From positions 15,898 to 79,897 of the forward strand of contig NZ_JBGJZL010000016.1 in the NCBI RefSeq assembly GCF_042610375.1: a DNA stretch of 64,000 bases, read 5' to 3'. The DNA comes from CTSoil-075 sp042610375. Its GTDB lineage: Bacteria; Bacillota; Negativicutes; DSM-13327. Positions 8,563 to 16,704 of the stretch are shown piece after piece (within the stretch, counting starts at the first letter, position 1; the number at the start of each line of letters is the position of its first letter). The notes under the pieces are model-generated. The model was given only the letters and a program-made list of their open reading frames with translations, was not told the DNA's origin and searched no databases. Position numbers and translations under genes: made by a program.

Positions 8563-9960
8563 ATGTCAACTGTTCAACTGAATACTCAGGCCACGACCAC
8601 GAGCACGAGTCAAAAAAGCATTCAGAAGTTTGGCAGATTTTTAAGTGGCATGGTTATGCCCAATATTGGAGCTTTTATTGCATGGGGCTTAATTACAGCA
8701 CTTTTTATCCCTACAGGTTGGTTACCTAATGCATATTTAAGCAAACTGGTTGGGCCTATGATTGTATACCTACTTCCACTACTCATTGGATACACTGGCG
8801 GTAAAATGGTCAGCGATACCCGAGGCGCTGTTCTTGGCGCGATTGCAACAATTGGTGTAATCGTTGGGGCTGATATTCCTATGTTTATTGGTGCTATGAT
8901 TATGGGGCCTTTAGGTGGTTATGTCATCAAAAAGTTTGATGAGGCCATTGATGGTAATGTACCAGCTGGTTTTGAAATGTTAATTAACAATTTCTCAGCA
9001 GGTATCATCGGTGCAATGTTGGCCCTACTGGCGTATACCAGTATTGGACCTGTTGTATTATCGTTAAATAATATACTAAAATCAGGTGTAGAAGGCATTG
9101 TCAATGCAGGATTACTACCCTTCGCATCCTTATTCATTGAACCAGCTAAAATTTTGTTTTTAAATAATGCCATTAATCATGGTGTATTGGGTCCTATTGG
9201 TATCCAACAAGCCAAAGATGCAGGTCAATCGATTTTCTTCTTACTAGAAGCTAATCCTGGGCCTGGTATGGGAATTTTGTTAGCTTATTGGGTATTTTCT
9301 AAAGGTATGATTAAACAATCCGCTCCAGGCGCTATGATTATTCACTTTTTGGGTGGTATACACGAAATCTATTTCCCTTATGTACTAATGAATCCATTAC
9401 TCTTAATTGCTGTTGTTTGCGGTGGCGCAAGTGGCGTATTTACTTTTAACTTATTAGGAGCAGGCCTTGTCGCAACTCCATCACCAGGGAGTATTTTTGC
9501 AGTCCTTGCAATGACGCCAAAAGGTGGCTACTTTGCAATTCTAGCAGGTGTACTCGTATCGACTGTTGTTACTTTCTTAGTTGCTTCCATTTTCGTAAAA
9601 AATGCTAATGACAAACAAGATGATTCTCAATTAGCAGAAGCAACTGAAAAAATGAGAGATCTTAAAGGAACAACTCAAGTAAAGAAAAATGTGACTCAAG
9701 TTATTTTTGCTTGTGATGCAGGTATGGGATCAAGTGCTATGGGAGCAACCACGTTGCGTAATAAATTTAAGAAAGCTGGACTCAATATCGATGTCATTAA
9801 TTGTGCGATTGAAGCCATTCCAGCTGGTGCACAAGTTGTTATTACTCATGAAAGTCTGACCGAAAGAGCAAAAAACATTGCTCCAAAAGCAGAGCATATC
9901 TCTATTGATAATTTCCTTACTAGTTCGAAGTATGATGATTTGGTAAATCGTTTACGATAG
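8563..9960 (+). CDS. mtlA: PTS mannitol permease, IICB components
   Basis: 465 residues. The IIC transporter domain (about residues 20-345) contains FGRFLSGMVMPNIGAFIAWG and the GGIHEIYFPYV loop, diagnostic of the mannitol/cryptic-mannitol subfamily. The C-terminal IIB domain carries the phosphorylated cysteine in FACDAGMGSSAMGA near residue 387. There is no IIA domain, so phosphate must come from a separate protein or from the IIA of the paralogue at 12255. GGGAGG precedes the start. Hexitol uptake with phosphorylation at the inner membrane is the expected function. It is nearly identical in its IIC part to the second permease two genes on. Confidence 0.88.
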   Translation: MSTVQLNTQATTTSTSQKSIQKFGRFLSGMVMPNIGAFIAWGLITALFIPTGWLPNAYLSKLVGPMIVYLLPLLIGYTGGKMVSDTRGAVLGAIATIGVIVGADIPMFIGAMIMGPLGGYVIKKFDEAIDGNVPAGFEMLINNFSAGIIGAMLALLAYTSIGPVVLSLNNILKSGVEGIVNAGLLPFASLFIEPAKILFLNNAINHGVLGPIGIQQAKDAGQSIFFLLEANPGPGMGILLAYWVFSKGMIKQSAPGAMIIHFLGGIHEIYFPYVLMNPLLLIAVVCGGASGVFTFNLLGAGLVATPSPGSIFAVLAMTPKGGYFAILAGVLVSTVVTFLVASIFVKNANDKQDDSQLAEATEKMRDLKGTTQVKKNVTQVIFACDAGMGSSAMGATTLRNKFKKAGLNIDVINCAIEAIPAGAQVVITHESLTERAKNIAPKAEHISIDNFLTSSKYDDLVNRLR

Positions 9961-9984
9961 TCAAAAGTTAATGTAGGTTCATTT

Positions 9985-10026
9985 CAAGTAAATGAGGGTT
10001 TTTGTACCCTCATTTACTTGGAGTTT
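9985..10026 (+). terminator. Strong hairpin between mtlA1 and mtlR
   Basis: CAAGTAAATGAGGGT pairs with ACCCTCATTTACTTG around a 6-base loop (9985-10020), followed by GAGTTTT. The stem is long but the U-run is weak, so it may be a partial terminator or an mRNA-stabilising hairpin. Confidence 0.6.
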
Positions 10027-10113
10027 TAAAGAAGGCACAGAAGAGACTATTTTCTTTAAAATGTAGTAATTACGATTGGTAAAAAGTTAGATGGTTACAG
10101 AGGAGGGGATTTT

Positions 10114-12252
10114 ATGCAAGATAGTAAGATGAATGCACGAGTAAAAAAAATCTTGCTTAGAATTTGCGCAGAAGATAAGTATGTAACAATCTCAACGATT
10201 GCCAAAGAAGTAGGCGTTAGCGCAAAAACAATTTTACGAGAATTATATGAAGTCGAGCAATGGCTTGAATCTAAAGGCTGCAGTTTGAGTAAAAAGACAG
10301 GTGCTGGTATTAAAGTAAATGGTAGTATGGATCGCAAAGCAATTATCCTTGATATTTTAGAGGATGAAAAGGAAGAAAGTTTTTACTCACCTAAAGAACG
10401 ACAAATTGTGATTGTAAGTGAATTATTACAGAATCAAGAAGCCGTAAAATTATATAATTTTACCAAAATGCTAAAAGTCACAGAAGGAACAATTAGTAAT
10501 GATTTGGATAAAGTTGAAGAATGGTTTGCACGGCAACAGATTACTCTCATTCGAAAACCAGGGCTTGGCGTTTATATTGAGGGCCTGGAAAATAATATTA
10601 GAAAGGCCATGATCCATTTTATCTATGAGAATATTGAAGAAGATCAATTGCTGGGAGTCATACGCAATAGTTTAATGAAATCTGTTGATCAATCATCTAG
10701 CGACATTGAACTCAGAACCCAACGACGACTCTTAAATTTAATTAATAAAGAAGTGATTCATAAATTAGAGTCTTCTATACACGAGGCGGAAGACAAAATG
10801 GGTCATAAGTTGGCAGATAGTGCTTACGTAGGATTAATTGTTCATTTAGCGCTTGCCGTACAAAGGATTACCAAGAATGAAGAAATTATTATTGATCAAG
10901 ATTTTTTAGCAGAACTAAGACAATATCCCGAATACTTGGTTGCAACAGATATGGTGGCGAGTATTGCCAAGAATTTTATGATTACAATTCCAGAATCTGA
11001 AATTGGTTACATTACCATGCATATTAGAGGGTCGAAAAATCGAAATGATTATCTAAAAGATCATGGTAAAATAATCGGTAATTTTGAACTCGTCAGAATT
11101 TCGAAGGAAATTATTAAAGTGGCAGAAGTTGAGACGGGTCGATTGTTAATGCAAAATAAAAATTTACTCATTGGTTTAGTCAATCATTTAGGCCCCTCAA
11201 TTAGTCGATTAAAAATGAAGATGGAGATTCGAAATCCGCTGTTAGAAGAAATTAAAGCATATTATCCAGAATTAGTAGGAATCAGTAGAAAGTGTGCGAC
11301 CGTCGTGGAAAAACATTTAGGTATCAAGATGCCTGATTCTGAAATTGCTTATATTGCCATGCATTTAGGGGCAGCGATTGAAACGGGCGAAAAGTTGCTC
11401 AAACCTGTATATCGTTGTGCGATTGCGTGTTCGACAGGTATCGGTACATCTCGTTTATTAGCGACAAAGATTGGTAAGGCATACGATAATATCCAGGTAG
11501 TAGAGGTTATTTCTACCATTCATATTGATGAAAGAAGATTAAGAGAAAAGAGAATTGATTTTATTATTTCTACAGTTACAATTGATTATTGTTCAATCCC
11601 AGTCGTTACTGTGAATCCCCTGCTTTTCGAAGAAGATAAAAATAAAATCAATCATCAAATGAAGTTATTAGCAGATAAAGTTGATTTTTATCCCAGTAAA
11701 AATCCTGAAGGAATAAATTTTCAAGATCGTTTGCTTTCATTGCAAAGTTATGGCAAAGCCATTATTGAAATTTTAGAGACTTTTTTCTTAGTGAAAGATG
11801 AACGATCAAAGACAATTGACGATGTCATTCAGAATGTGAGTTCCTTACTTGCTACGAGTGACGAAATCGAAAAACAACTTGCCGATTCTCTACAAGAAAG
11901 AGAAGAAAAAGGCGGAACATATATCACAGGGCATGGTTTTATCTTACTGCATTGTCGGACAGACGCAGTAAACAAGCTTTACTTTGGTGTAGTACAAATT
12001 AAAACCCCAATTTACGCTATAAAGATCAAGGGAGAAAAGGAAGAAATAAAATTGGGAATTGTTATGATTGCGCCAGAGAATAACAGTGAAGATGCAATGG
12101 AAACGATTAGCTATCTTAGCAAAATGCTCATTGAAAGACCTGATTTTATCAAGATATTACAAGAGAGCACTGAGCAAGAAGCCAGGGTGGAAATTAGTAA
12201 TATATTAGAAGAATTTTATCGCTTTAAAAATGAAAAATTGATGGGGGAATAG
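10114..12252 (+). CDS. mtlR: MtlR-like PRD-containing transcriptional activator
   Basis: 712 residues with BglG/MtlR-type architecture. The order is an N-terminal winged helix (TISTIAKEVGVSAKTILREL, about residues 25-44), a second HTH, and two PTS regulation domains with their histidines in GLIVHLALAV / ITMHIRGSKN and GLVNHLGPSI / AYIAMHLGAA. A IIB-Gat-like domain follows (IACSTGIGTSRLLATKIG, about residue 440), then a C-terminal IIA-like domain. Such proteins activate hexitol operons and are tuned by PTS phosphorylation. GAGGAGGGG precedes the ATG, and the gene ends three bases before the IICBA permease, which it probably controls. Confidence 0.85.
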   Translation: MQDSKMNARVKKILLRICAEDKYVTISTIAKEVGVSAKTILRELYEVEQWLESKGCSLSKKTGAGIKVNGSMDRKAIILDILEDEKEESFYSPKERQIVIVSELLQNQEAVKLYNFTKMLKVTEGTISNDLDKVEEWFARQQITLIRKPGLGVYIEGLENNIRKAMIHFIYENIEEDQLLGVIRNSLMKSVDQSSSDIELRTQRRLLNLINKEVIHKLESSIHEAEDKMGHKLADSAYVGLIVHLALAVQRITKNEEIIIDQDFLAELRQYPEYLVATDMVASIAKNFMITIPESEIGYITMHIRGSKNRNDYLKDHGKIIGNFELVRISKEIIKVAEVETGRLLMQNKNLLIGLVNHLGPSISRLKMKMEIRNPLLEEIKAYYPELVGISRKCATVVEKHLGIKMPDSEIAYIAMHLGAAIETGEKLLKPVYRCAIACSTGIGTSRLLATKIGKAYDNIQVVEVISTIHIDERRLREKRIDFIISTVTIDYCSIPVVTVNPLLFEEDKNKINHQMKLLADKVDFYPSKNPEGINFQDRLLSLQSYGKAIIEILETFFLVKDERSKTIDDVIQNVSSLLATSDEIEKQLADSLQEREEKGGTYITGHGFILLHCRTDAVNKLYFGVVQIKTPIYAIKIKGEKEEIKLGIVMIAPENNSEDAMETISYLSKMLIERPDFIKILQESTEQEARVEISNILEEFYRFKNEKLMGE

Positions 12253-12254
12253 AA

Positions 12255-14105
12255 ATGGATGGGAATAAAGGTCAAGAGAAGATACAAAAATTTGGCAGAT
12301 TTCTAAGCGGAATGGTGATGCCCAATATCGGAGCATTTATCGCATGGGGGTTGATCACAGCGCTGTTTATCCCTACTGGTTGGATGCCCAATGAATATTT
12401 GAGCAAACTCGTTGGACCAATGATTATATATTTACTTCCTCTGCTGATTGGGTTCACAGGAGGTAGAATGGTCGCTGACAGTCGTGGTGGTGTTCTTGGT
12501 GCGATTGCAACAATCGGTGTGATCGTTGGGGTCGATATTCCAATGTTCATTGGAGCGATGATCATGGGACCTTTGGGTGGCTATGTCATCAAAAAGTTTG
12601 ATGAATCCATTGAGGGCAATGTGCCAGCTGGTTTTGAAATGTTGATAAACAATTTCTCAGCAGGTATCCTTGGTGCGATACTGGCATTATTAGCTTATAC
12701 AAGTATTGGACCTGTAGTGTTAGGGCTAAACAATGCACTTAAAACTGGCGTAGAGATCATTATTAATGCAGGGTTATTACCTTTAGCATCCTTGTTTATT
12801 GAACCGGCTAAGATCTTGTTTTTAAATAATGCCATTAATCATGGGTTGCTAGGGCCTATTGGTATTCAACAAGCGAAAGACATGGGCCAATCAATTGTCT
12901 TTTTATTAGAAGCCAATCCTGGTCCAGGTATGGGAATTTTATTAGCGTACTGGGTATTCTCCAAAGGAATGATTAAACAATCCGCACCAGGGGCGATGAT
13001 TATTCACTTTTTGGGTGGTATACATGAAATCTACTTCCCTTATGTATTGATGAATCCACTACTGTTACTTGCTGTTATTGGTGGGGGTGCAAGTGGAGTA
13101 TTTACTTTTAACTTATTAGGAGCAGGACTTGTAGCAACTCCATCTCCAGGTAGTATCTTTGCAGTGATCGCGATGACACCGAAAGGCGGTTACTTTGCAG
13201 TTCTTACCGGAGTGCTCGTATCCACAGTTGTTTCCTTCTTGATTGCTTCAGTATTTGTAAAAAAATCCAGCGAAAAGCAAGATGACTCAGAGTTGGCAGA
13301 AGCGACAGAAAAAATGAAAAATCTTAAAGGAAATCAAAAAAGAACAACAGTTCAAAAAGTCATTTTTGCTTGTGATGCAGGTATGGGGTCAAGCGCTATG
13401 GGAGCAACCATTTTACGCAATAAGTGTAAAAAAGCTGGGTTTACTGTAGAAGTTATCAATTGTGCCATTGAAGCCATTCCAACAAATGCAGAAGTTGTTG
13501 TAACTCATGAGAAGTTAGCTGCTCGTGCTCAGCTTAAAGCGCCGCAGGCAGAACACATCTTTGTCAAAGATTTTATTGAAAATCAAGTATTTGAGCTGTT
13601 AAAACATAGACTGGTTTCTGCTAATGCAGCAACAAGTGTAGAAGAGAGTCAAGAGAGTGTACAGGATAACCTTATTCTTAGAAAAAGCAATATCCTATTG
13701 GGCTTAAAAACCATGGACAGAGATGAAGTCATCAGAATGGCTGGGCGCCTCTTACATGAGGGTGGATATGTAAATGAAGAGTATATCGAAGCTATGATTG
13801 AACGGGAAAATGATCTGACAACATATATTGGAAAAGGCATTGCCATTCCTCATGGTGTGGGAAAAGCAAAAGAAAATATTAAAAAATCAGGAATGGTTGT
13901 ACTGCAATTTCCAGAGGGCATTTCTTTTGGTGAAGAAAAAGCTTATCTAGTCATTGGGATAGCTGGAATGGGAAATGAGCACTTAAGTATTCTTTCTAAT
14001 ATTGCAACAGCCATTAATGATGAAGATGATAGTATTGTGGAAGTGCTGCGTACAACAACGGATGTTGATTATATTTACAATCTTTTTCATAGCCAAGAGT
14101 CATAA
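12255..14105 (+). CDS. mtlA: PTS mannitol permease, fused IICBA
   Basis: 616 residues. The IIC domain (about 10-340) and the IIB domain (FACDAGMGSSAMGA near residue 375) closely match the IICB paralogue at 8563. A C-terminal IIA domain (about residues 475-616) is added, with the active-site histidine in GIAIPHGVGKAKENI. It is therefore self-sufficient except for HPr. It starts two bases after mtlR, indicating co-transcription. Retention of both a IICB and a IICBA form in one cluster suggests a duplication followed by domain loss or gain; the two may differ in substrate. Confidence 0.9.
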   Translation: MDGNKGQEKIQKFGRFLSGMVMPNIGAFIAWGLITALFIPTGWMPNEYLSKLVGPMIIYLLPLLIGFTGGRMVADSRGGVLGAIATIGVIVGVDIPMFIGAMIMGPLGGYVIKKFDESIEGNVPAGFEMLINNFSAGILGAILALLAYTSIGPVVLGLNNALKTGVEIIINAGLLPLASLFIEPAKILFLNNAINHGLLGPIGIQQAKDMGQSIVFLLEANPGPGMGILLAYWVFSKGMIKQSAPGAMIIHFLGGIHEIYFPYVLMNPLLLLAVIGGGASGVFTFNLLGAGLVATPSPGSIFAVIAMTPKGGYFAVLTGVLVSTVVSFLIASVFVKKSSEKQDDSELAEATEKMKNLKGNQKRTTVQKVIFACDAGMGSSAMGATILRNKCKKAGFTVEVINCAIEAIPTNAEVVVTHEKLAARAQLKAPQAEHIFVKDFIENQVFELLKHRLVSANAATSVEESQESVQDNLILRKSNILLGLKTMDRDEVIRMAGRLLHEGGYVNEEYIEAMIERENDLTTYIGKGIAIPHGVGKAKENIKKSGMVVLQFPEGISFGEEKAYLVIGIAGMGNEHLSILSNIATAINDEDDSIVEVLRTTTDVDYIYNLFHSQES

Positions 14106-14306
14106 AAGGACTCTAAGCATGAAAAGATCTTTACTATAAGCTGTAATACAAAAAATCATAGCTTATGGTTGATCCCGAGGATGTGATATAAAGTATTGCT
14201 TGCTTGCCACGTAGTAATGCTAAGGCTTTGTATCGCATTTTCGGTAATAACCATTAAAAAATTTGAATGCTATTACGCGATTAAATTAACTGCTGGAGGA
14301 TAAACA

Positions 14307-15239
14307 ATGATTATTACCGTTACATTAAATCCAGCTGTCGACAAAACAGTGGAAATTAATAATGTCCAAATTAATAGCGTCAACAGAGTCTCTTCTATCC
14401 GCTTAGATGCAGGTGGTAAAGGGATTAATGTTTCAAAAATCATATTGAGCTTAAGAGGACAAAGCAAAGCCTTAGGTTTTCTTGGAGGCAGAGCAGGAAC
14501 CTTTATCAAAAATTATTTAGATGAAATGCACATCGATAATGATTTTGTTATGGTGAATGGAGAAACAAGAACAAATCTCAAAATTGTAGATCCAATGCAG
14601 CATACGAATACAGATATCAACGAAATGGGACCACAGATCACTCCAAAAGATATAGAAGAAATTGAAAAACAACTGTTGCAATCTGTAAATGATAAGGCTA
14701 TTATAGTATTTTCAGGAAGTGTGCCACCTAATATTGAACCGAATATCTATCAAAAATGGATCAATCAGGTCAAAGAAAAAGGTGGAAAAAGTATATTAGA
14801 TGCAGATGGGGAAATAATGCGTTTAGGGATTGCTGCAGGCCCTTATCTGATAAAACCTAATATTCATGAACTAGAAAGATTATTGGGAAGAAAGATAACA
14901 ACGATTGATGAAGTGATCAAAGCCTCTCGATCACTTATGCAAGAATATGGCATAGAAGTTGTAGTTGTTTCCATGGGAGGAGACGGTGCCTTGTTTTTAA
15001 ATAAAGAAGTTACCATCTTGGCAGAGGGACTAGTCGTTGAGGTGAAAAGTACGGTAGGAGCAGGTGATTCTATGGTCGCTGCTCTTGCTTATGCTCTTGA
15101 CAATGGGGAAACTTTTGAAAAGTCAGTGACTTTAGCCGTTGCTGCAGGTACAGCTAATGTAATGACCCATGGTACCGAACCTAGCAGTTTGGAAATCATT
15201 CAAGAATTAGAGAAGAAAGTACAATGGAAATATTTGTAG
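14307..15239 (+). CDS. fruK: 1-phosphofructokinase-like hexose-phosphate kinase (PfkB family)
   Basis: 310 residues of the PfkB/ribokinase fold. It starts MIITVTLNPAVDKTVEI and carries RLDAGGKGINVSKI and the C-terminal catalytic STVGAGDSMVAALAYA with the catalytic Asp. These match the FruK/LacC branch, which phosphorylates fructose-1-phosphate or tagatose-6-phosphate at the free primary carbon. GGAGG lies seven bases before the ATG. It sits between the hexitol permease and a hexitol-phosphate-type dehydrogenase, which fits a pathway yielding fructose-1-phosphate rather than fructose-6-phosphate. Exact sugar specificity is unproven. Confidence 0.82.
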   Translation: MIITVTLNPAVDKTVEINNVQINSVNRVSSIRLDAGGKGINVSKIILSLRGQSKALGFLGGRAGTFIKNYLDEMHIDNDFVMVNGETRTNLKIVDPMQHTNTDINEMGPQITPKDIEEIEKQLLQSVNDKAIIVFSGSVPPNIEPNIYQKWINQVKEKGGKSILDADGEIMRLGIAAGPYLIKPNIHELERLLGRKITTIDEVIKASRSLMQEYGIEVVVVSMGGDGALFLNKEVTILAEGLVVEVKSTVGAGDSMVAALAYALDNGETFEKSVTLAVAAGTANVMTHGTEPSSLEIIQELEKKVQWKYL

Positions 15240-15275
15240 AATTTATAAAAGCAAATGAAAGAAGGTAAAAATAAA

Positions 15276-16538
15276 ATGAAGACACGTGCAGTTCGCTTAT
15301 ATGGAAAAAATGATTTACGCTTAGATGAATTTGAGCTACCGCCAATCAAAGATGATGAAATTTTAGTTCAGGTTGTTTCCGATAGTATTTGTATGTCAAG
15401 TTATAAAGCGGCCTCACTCGCAACAGATCATAAGAGAGTTCCGGCAGATATTGCAGAATTTCCTATTATTATTGGCCATGAAATGGCAGGTAATATTGTT
15501 GAGGTCGGTGCGAAGTGGAGTCATCAATTTAAAGCAGGAGAAAAATTCTCCATGCAACCAGCCTTAAATTATAAAGGCAGTATGGATTCACCTGGTTATT
15601 CTTATCGTTATTGTGGTGGGGCGGCAACCTATGTGATTATGCCTCAAGAAGTGATGGAGCTTGGATGTCTGCTCAAATATGAAGGGGAATCTTATTATGA
15701 AGCATCTTTAGCAGAACCTATGTCTTGCATTATTGGTTCATTCCATGCAAATTATCATACAACTATGGGCAGTTATGAACATAAAATGGGTATTGTAGAA
15801 GGTGGAAAACTTGCTATCTTAGCAGGTGCAGGACCTATGGGATTAGGCGCTATTGATTATGCCATGAATTGTGATCGCAGACCAAGTATGATTGTTGTTA
15901 CTGATGTGGATCAAAAAAGATTAGAACGTGCAGAAAGTGTATTCTCTACTACAGAAGCCAAAGAAAAAGGTATAGAGCTTATTTTTGTAAATACTAAAGA
16001 GTTGGAAGACGCACCAGCCTATCTAAAATCCTTGACAGGTGGTACAGGATTTGATGATGTATATGTATTTGCTCCAGTAAAACCTCTCGTTGAACAAGGC
16101 GATAAAATACTTGGTCGCGATGGCTGCTTGAATTTCTTTGCAGGTCCTACAGATACTCAGTTCTCAGGTCTGTGCAATTTCTATAATGTTCATTATAATT
16201 CCACTCATATTGTTGGGACTACTGGTGGAAATACAGATGATATGATTGAATCACTGCGTATGACCGAAAAAGGATTAATTAATCCTGCAGTCATGGTTAC
16301 ACATATCGGAGGGCTCGATAGTGCTGCAGAGGCTACCTTACGTTTGCCAGAAGCACCAGCAGGGAAAAAACTCATTTATACCAGCATTAACATGGAGTTA
16401 ACAGCTATTATTGATTTTGAAGAAAAAGGTAAAACAGATCCTCGCTATGCAAAACTAGCTGAAATAACTAGCCGAAATAAAGGCTTATGGTGCACTGAGG
16501 CTGAACAATATTTACTAGAAAATTGGAGCCTATCATAA
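15276..16538 (+). CDS. Zinc-type sugar-alcohol-phosphate dehydrogenase (sorbose-1-P reductase-like)
   Basis: 420 residues of the medium-chain dehydrogenase family. The N-terminal GroES-like part carries the putative zinc Cys in SDSICMSSYKA and the GHEMAGNIVEVG motif. The Rossmann part has LAILAGAGPMGLGAIDYA. Overall it resembles L-sorbose-1-phosphate reductases rather than classical mannitol-1-phosphate dehydrogenase, which is absent from this cluster. AGAAGGT at 15259-15265 supports the ATG at 15276 over the in-frame ATG at 15255. As the last gene of the hexitol unit it likely oxidises the imported polyol phosphate to a ketose phosphate for the preceding kinase; this is inferred from context. 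Confidence 0.7.
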   Translation: MKTRAVRLYGKNDLRLDEFELPPIKDDEILVQVVSDSICMSSYKAASLATDHKRVPADIAEFPIIIGHEMAGNIVEVGAKWSHQFKAGEKFSMQPALNYKGSMDSPGYSYRYCGGAATYVIMPQEVMELGCLLKYEGESYYEASLAEPMSCIIGSFHANYHTTMGSYEHKMGIVEGGKLAILAGAGPMGLGAIDYAMNCDRRPSMIVVTDVDQKRLERAESVFSTTEAKEKGIELIFVNTKELEDAPAYLKSLTGGTGFDDVYVFAPVKPLVEQGDKILGRDGCLNFFAGPTDTQFSGLCNFYNVHYNSTHIVGTTGGNTDDMIESLRMTEKGLINPAVMVTHIGGLDSAAEATLRLPEAPAGKKLIYTSINMELTAIIDFEEKGKTDPRYAKLAEITSRNKGLWCTEAEQYLLENWSLS

Positions 16539-16554
16539 ATAAATAATAGTAAAC

Positions 16555-16600
16555 AAGAAGAACCTACAACCGTTTAGTTGGTTGTAGGTTCTTCTTATTT
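16555..16600 (+). terminator. Terminator of the hexitol cluster
   Basis: A 17-bp perfect stem starts with AAGAAGAACCTACAACC (16555-16571) and closes at 16580-16596 around an 8-base loop, followed by ATTTTG. Confidence 0.8.
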
Positions 16601-16704
16601 TGATGATCGATGATACTCATATTATTTAGAACAATAAAGAGGATAATTGTAGAAAAAAGTCGAACTTATCGATGAAGCAAGAAAGCAAAGGTGAAGGGGA
16701 TATT

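Noticed and set aside
14137..14167. Terminator after the IICBA gene
   Set aside because: The ATAAGCT/AGCTTAT stem has a large loop and no U-run, so I did not list it.
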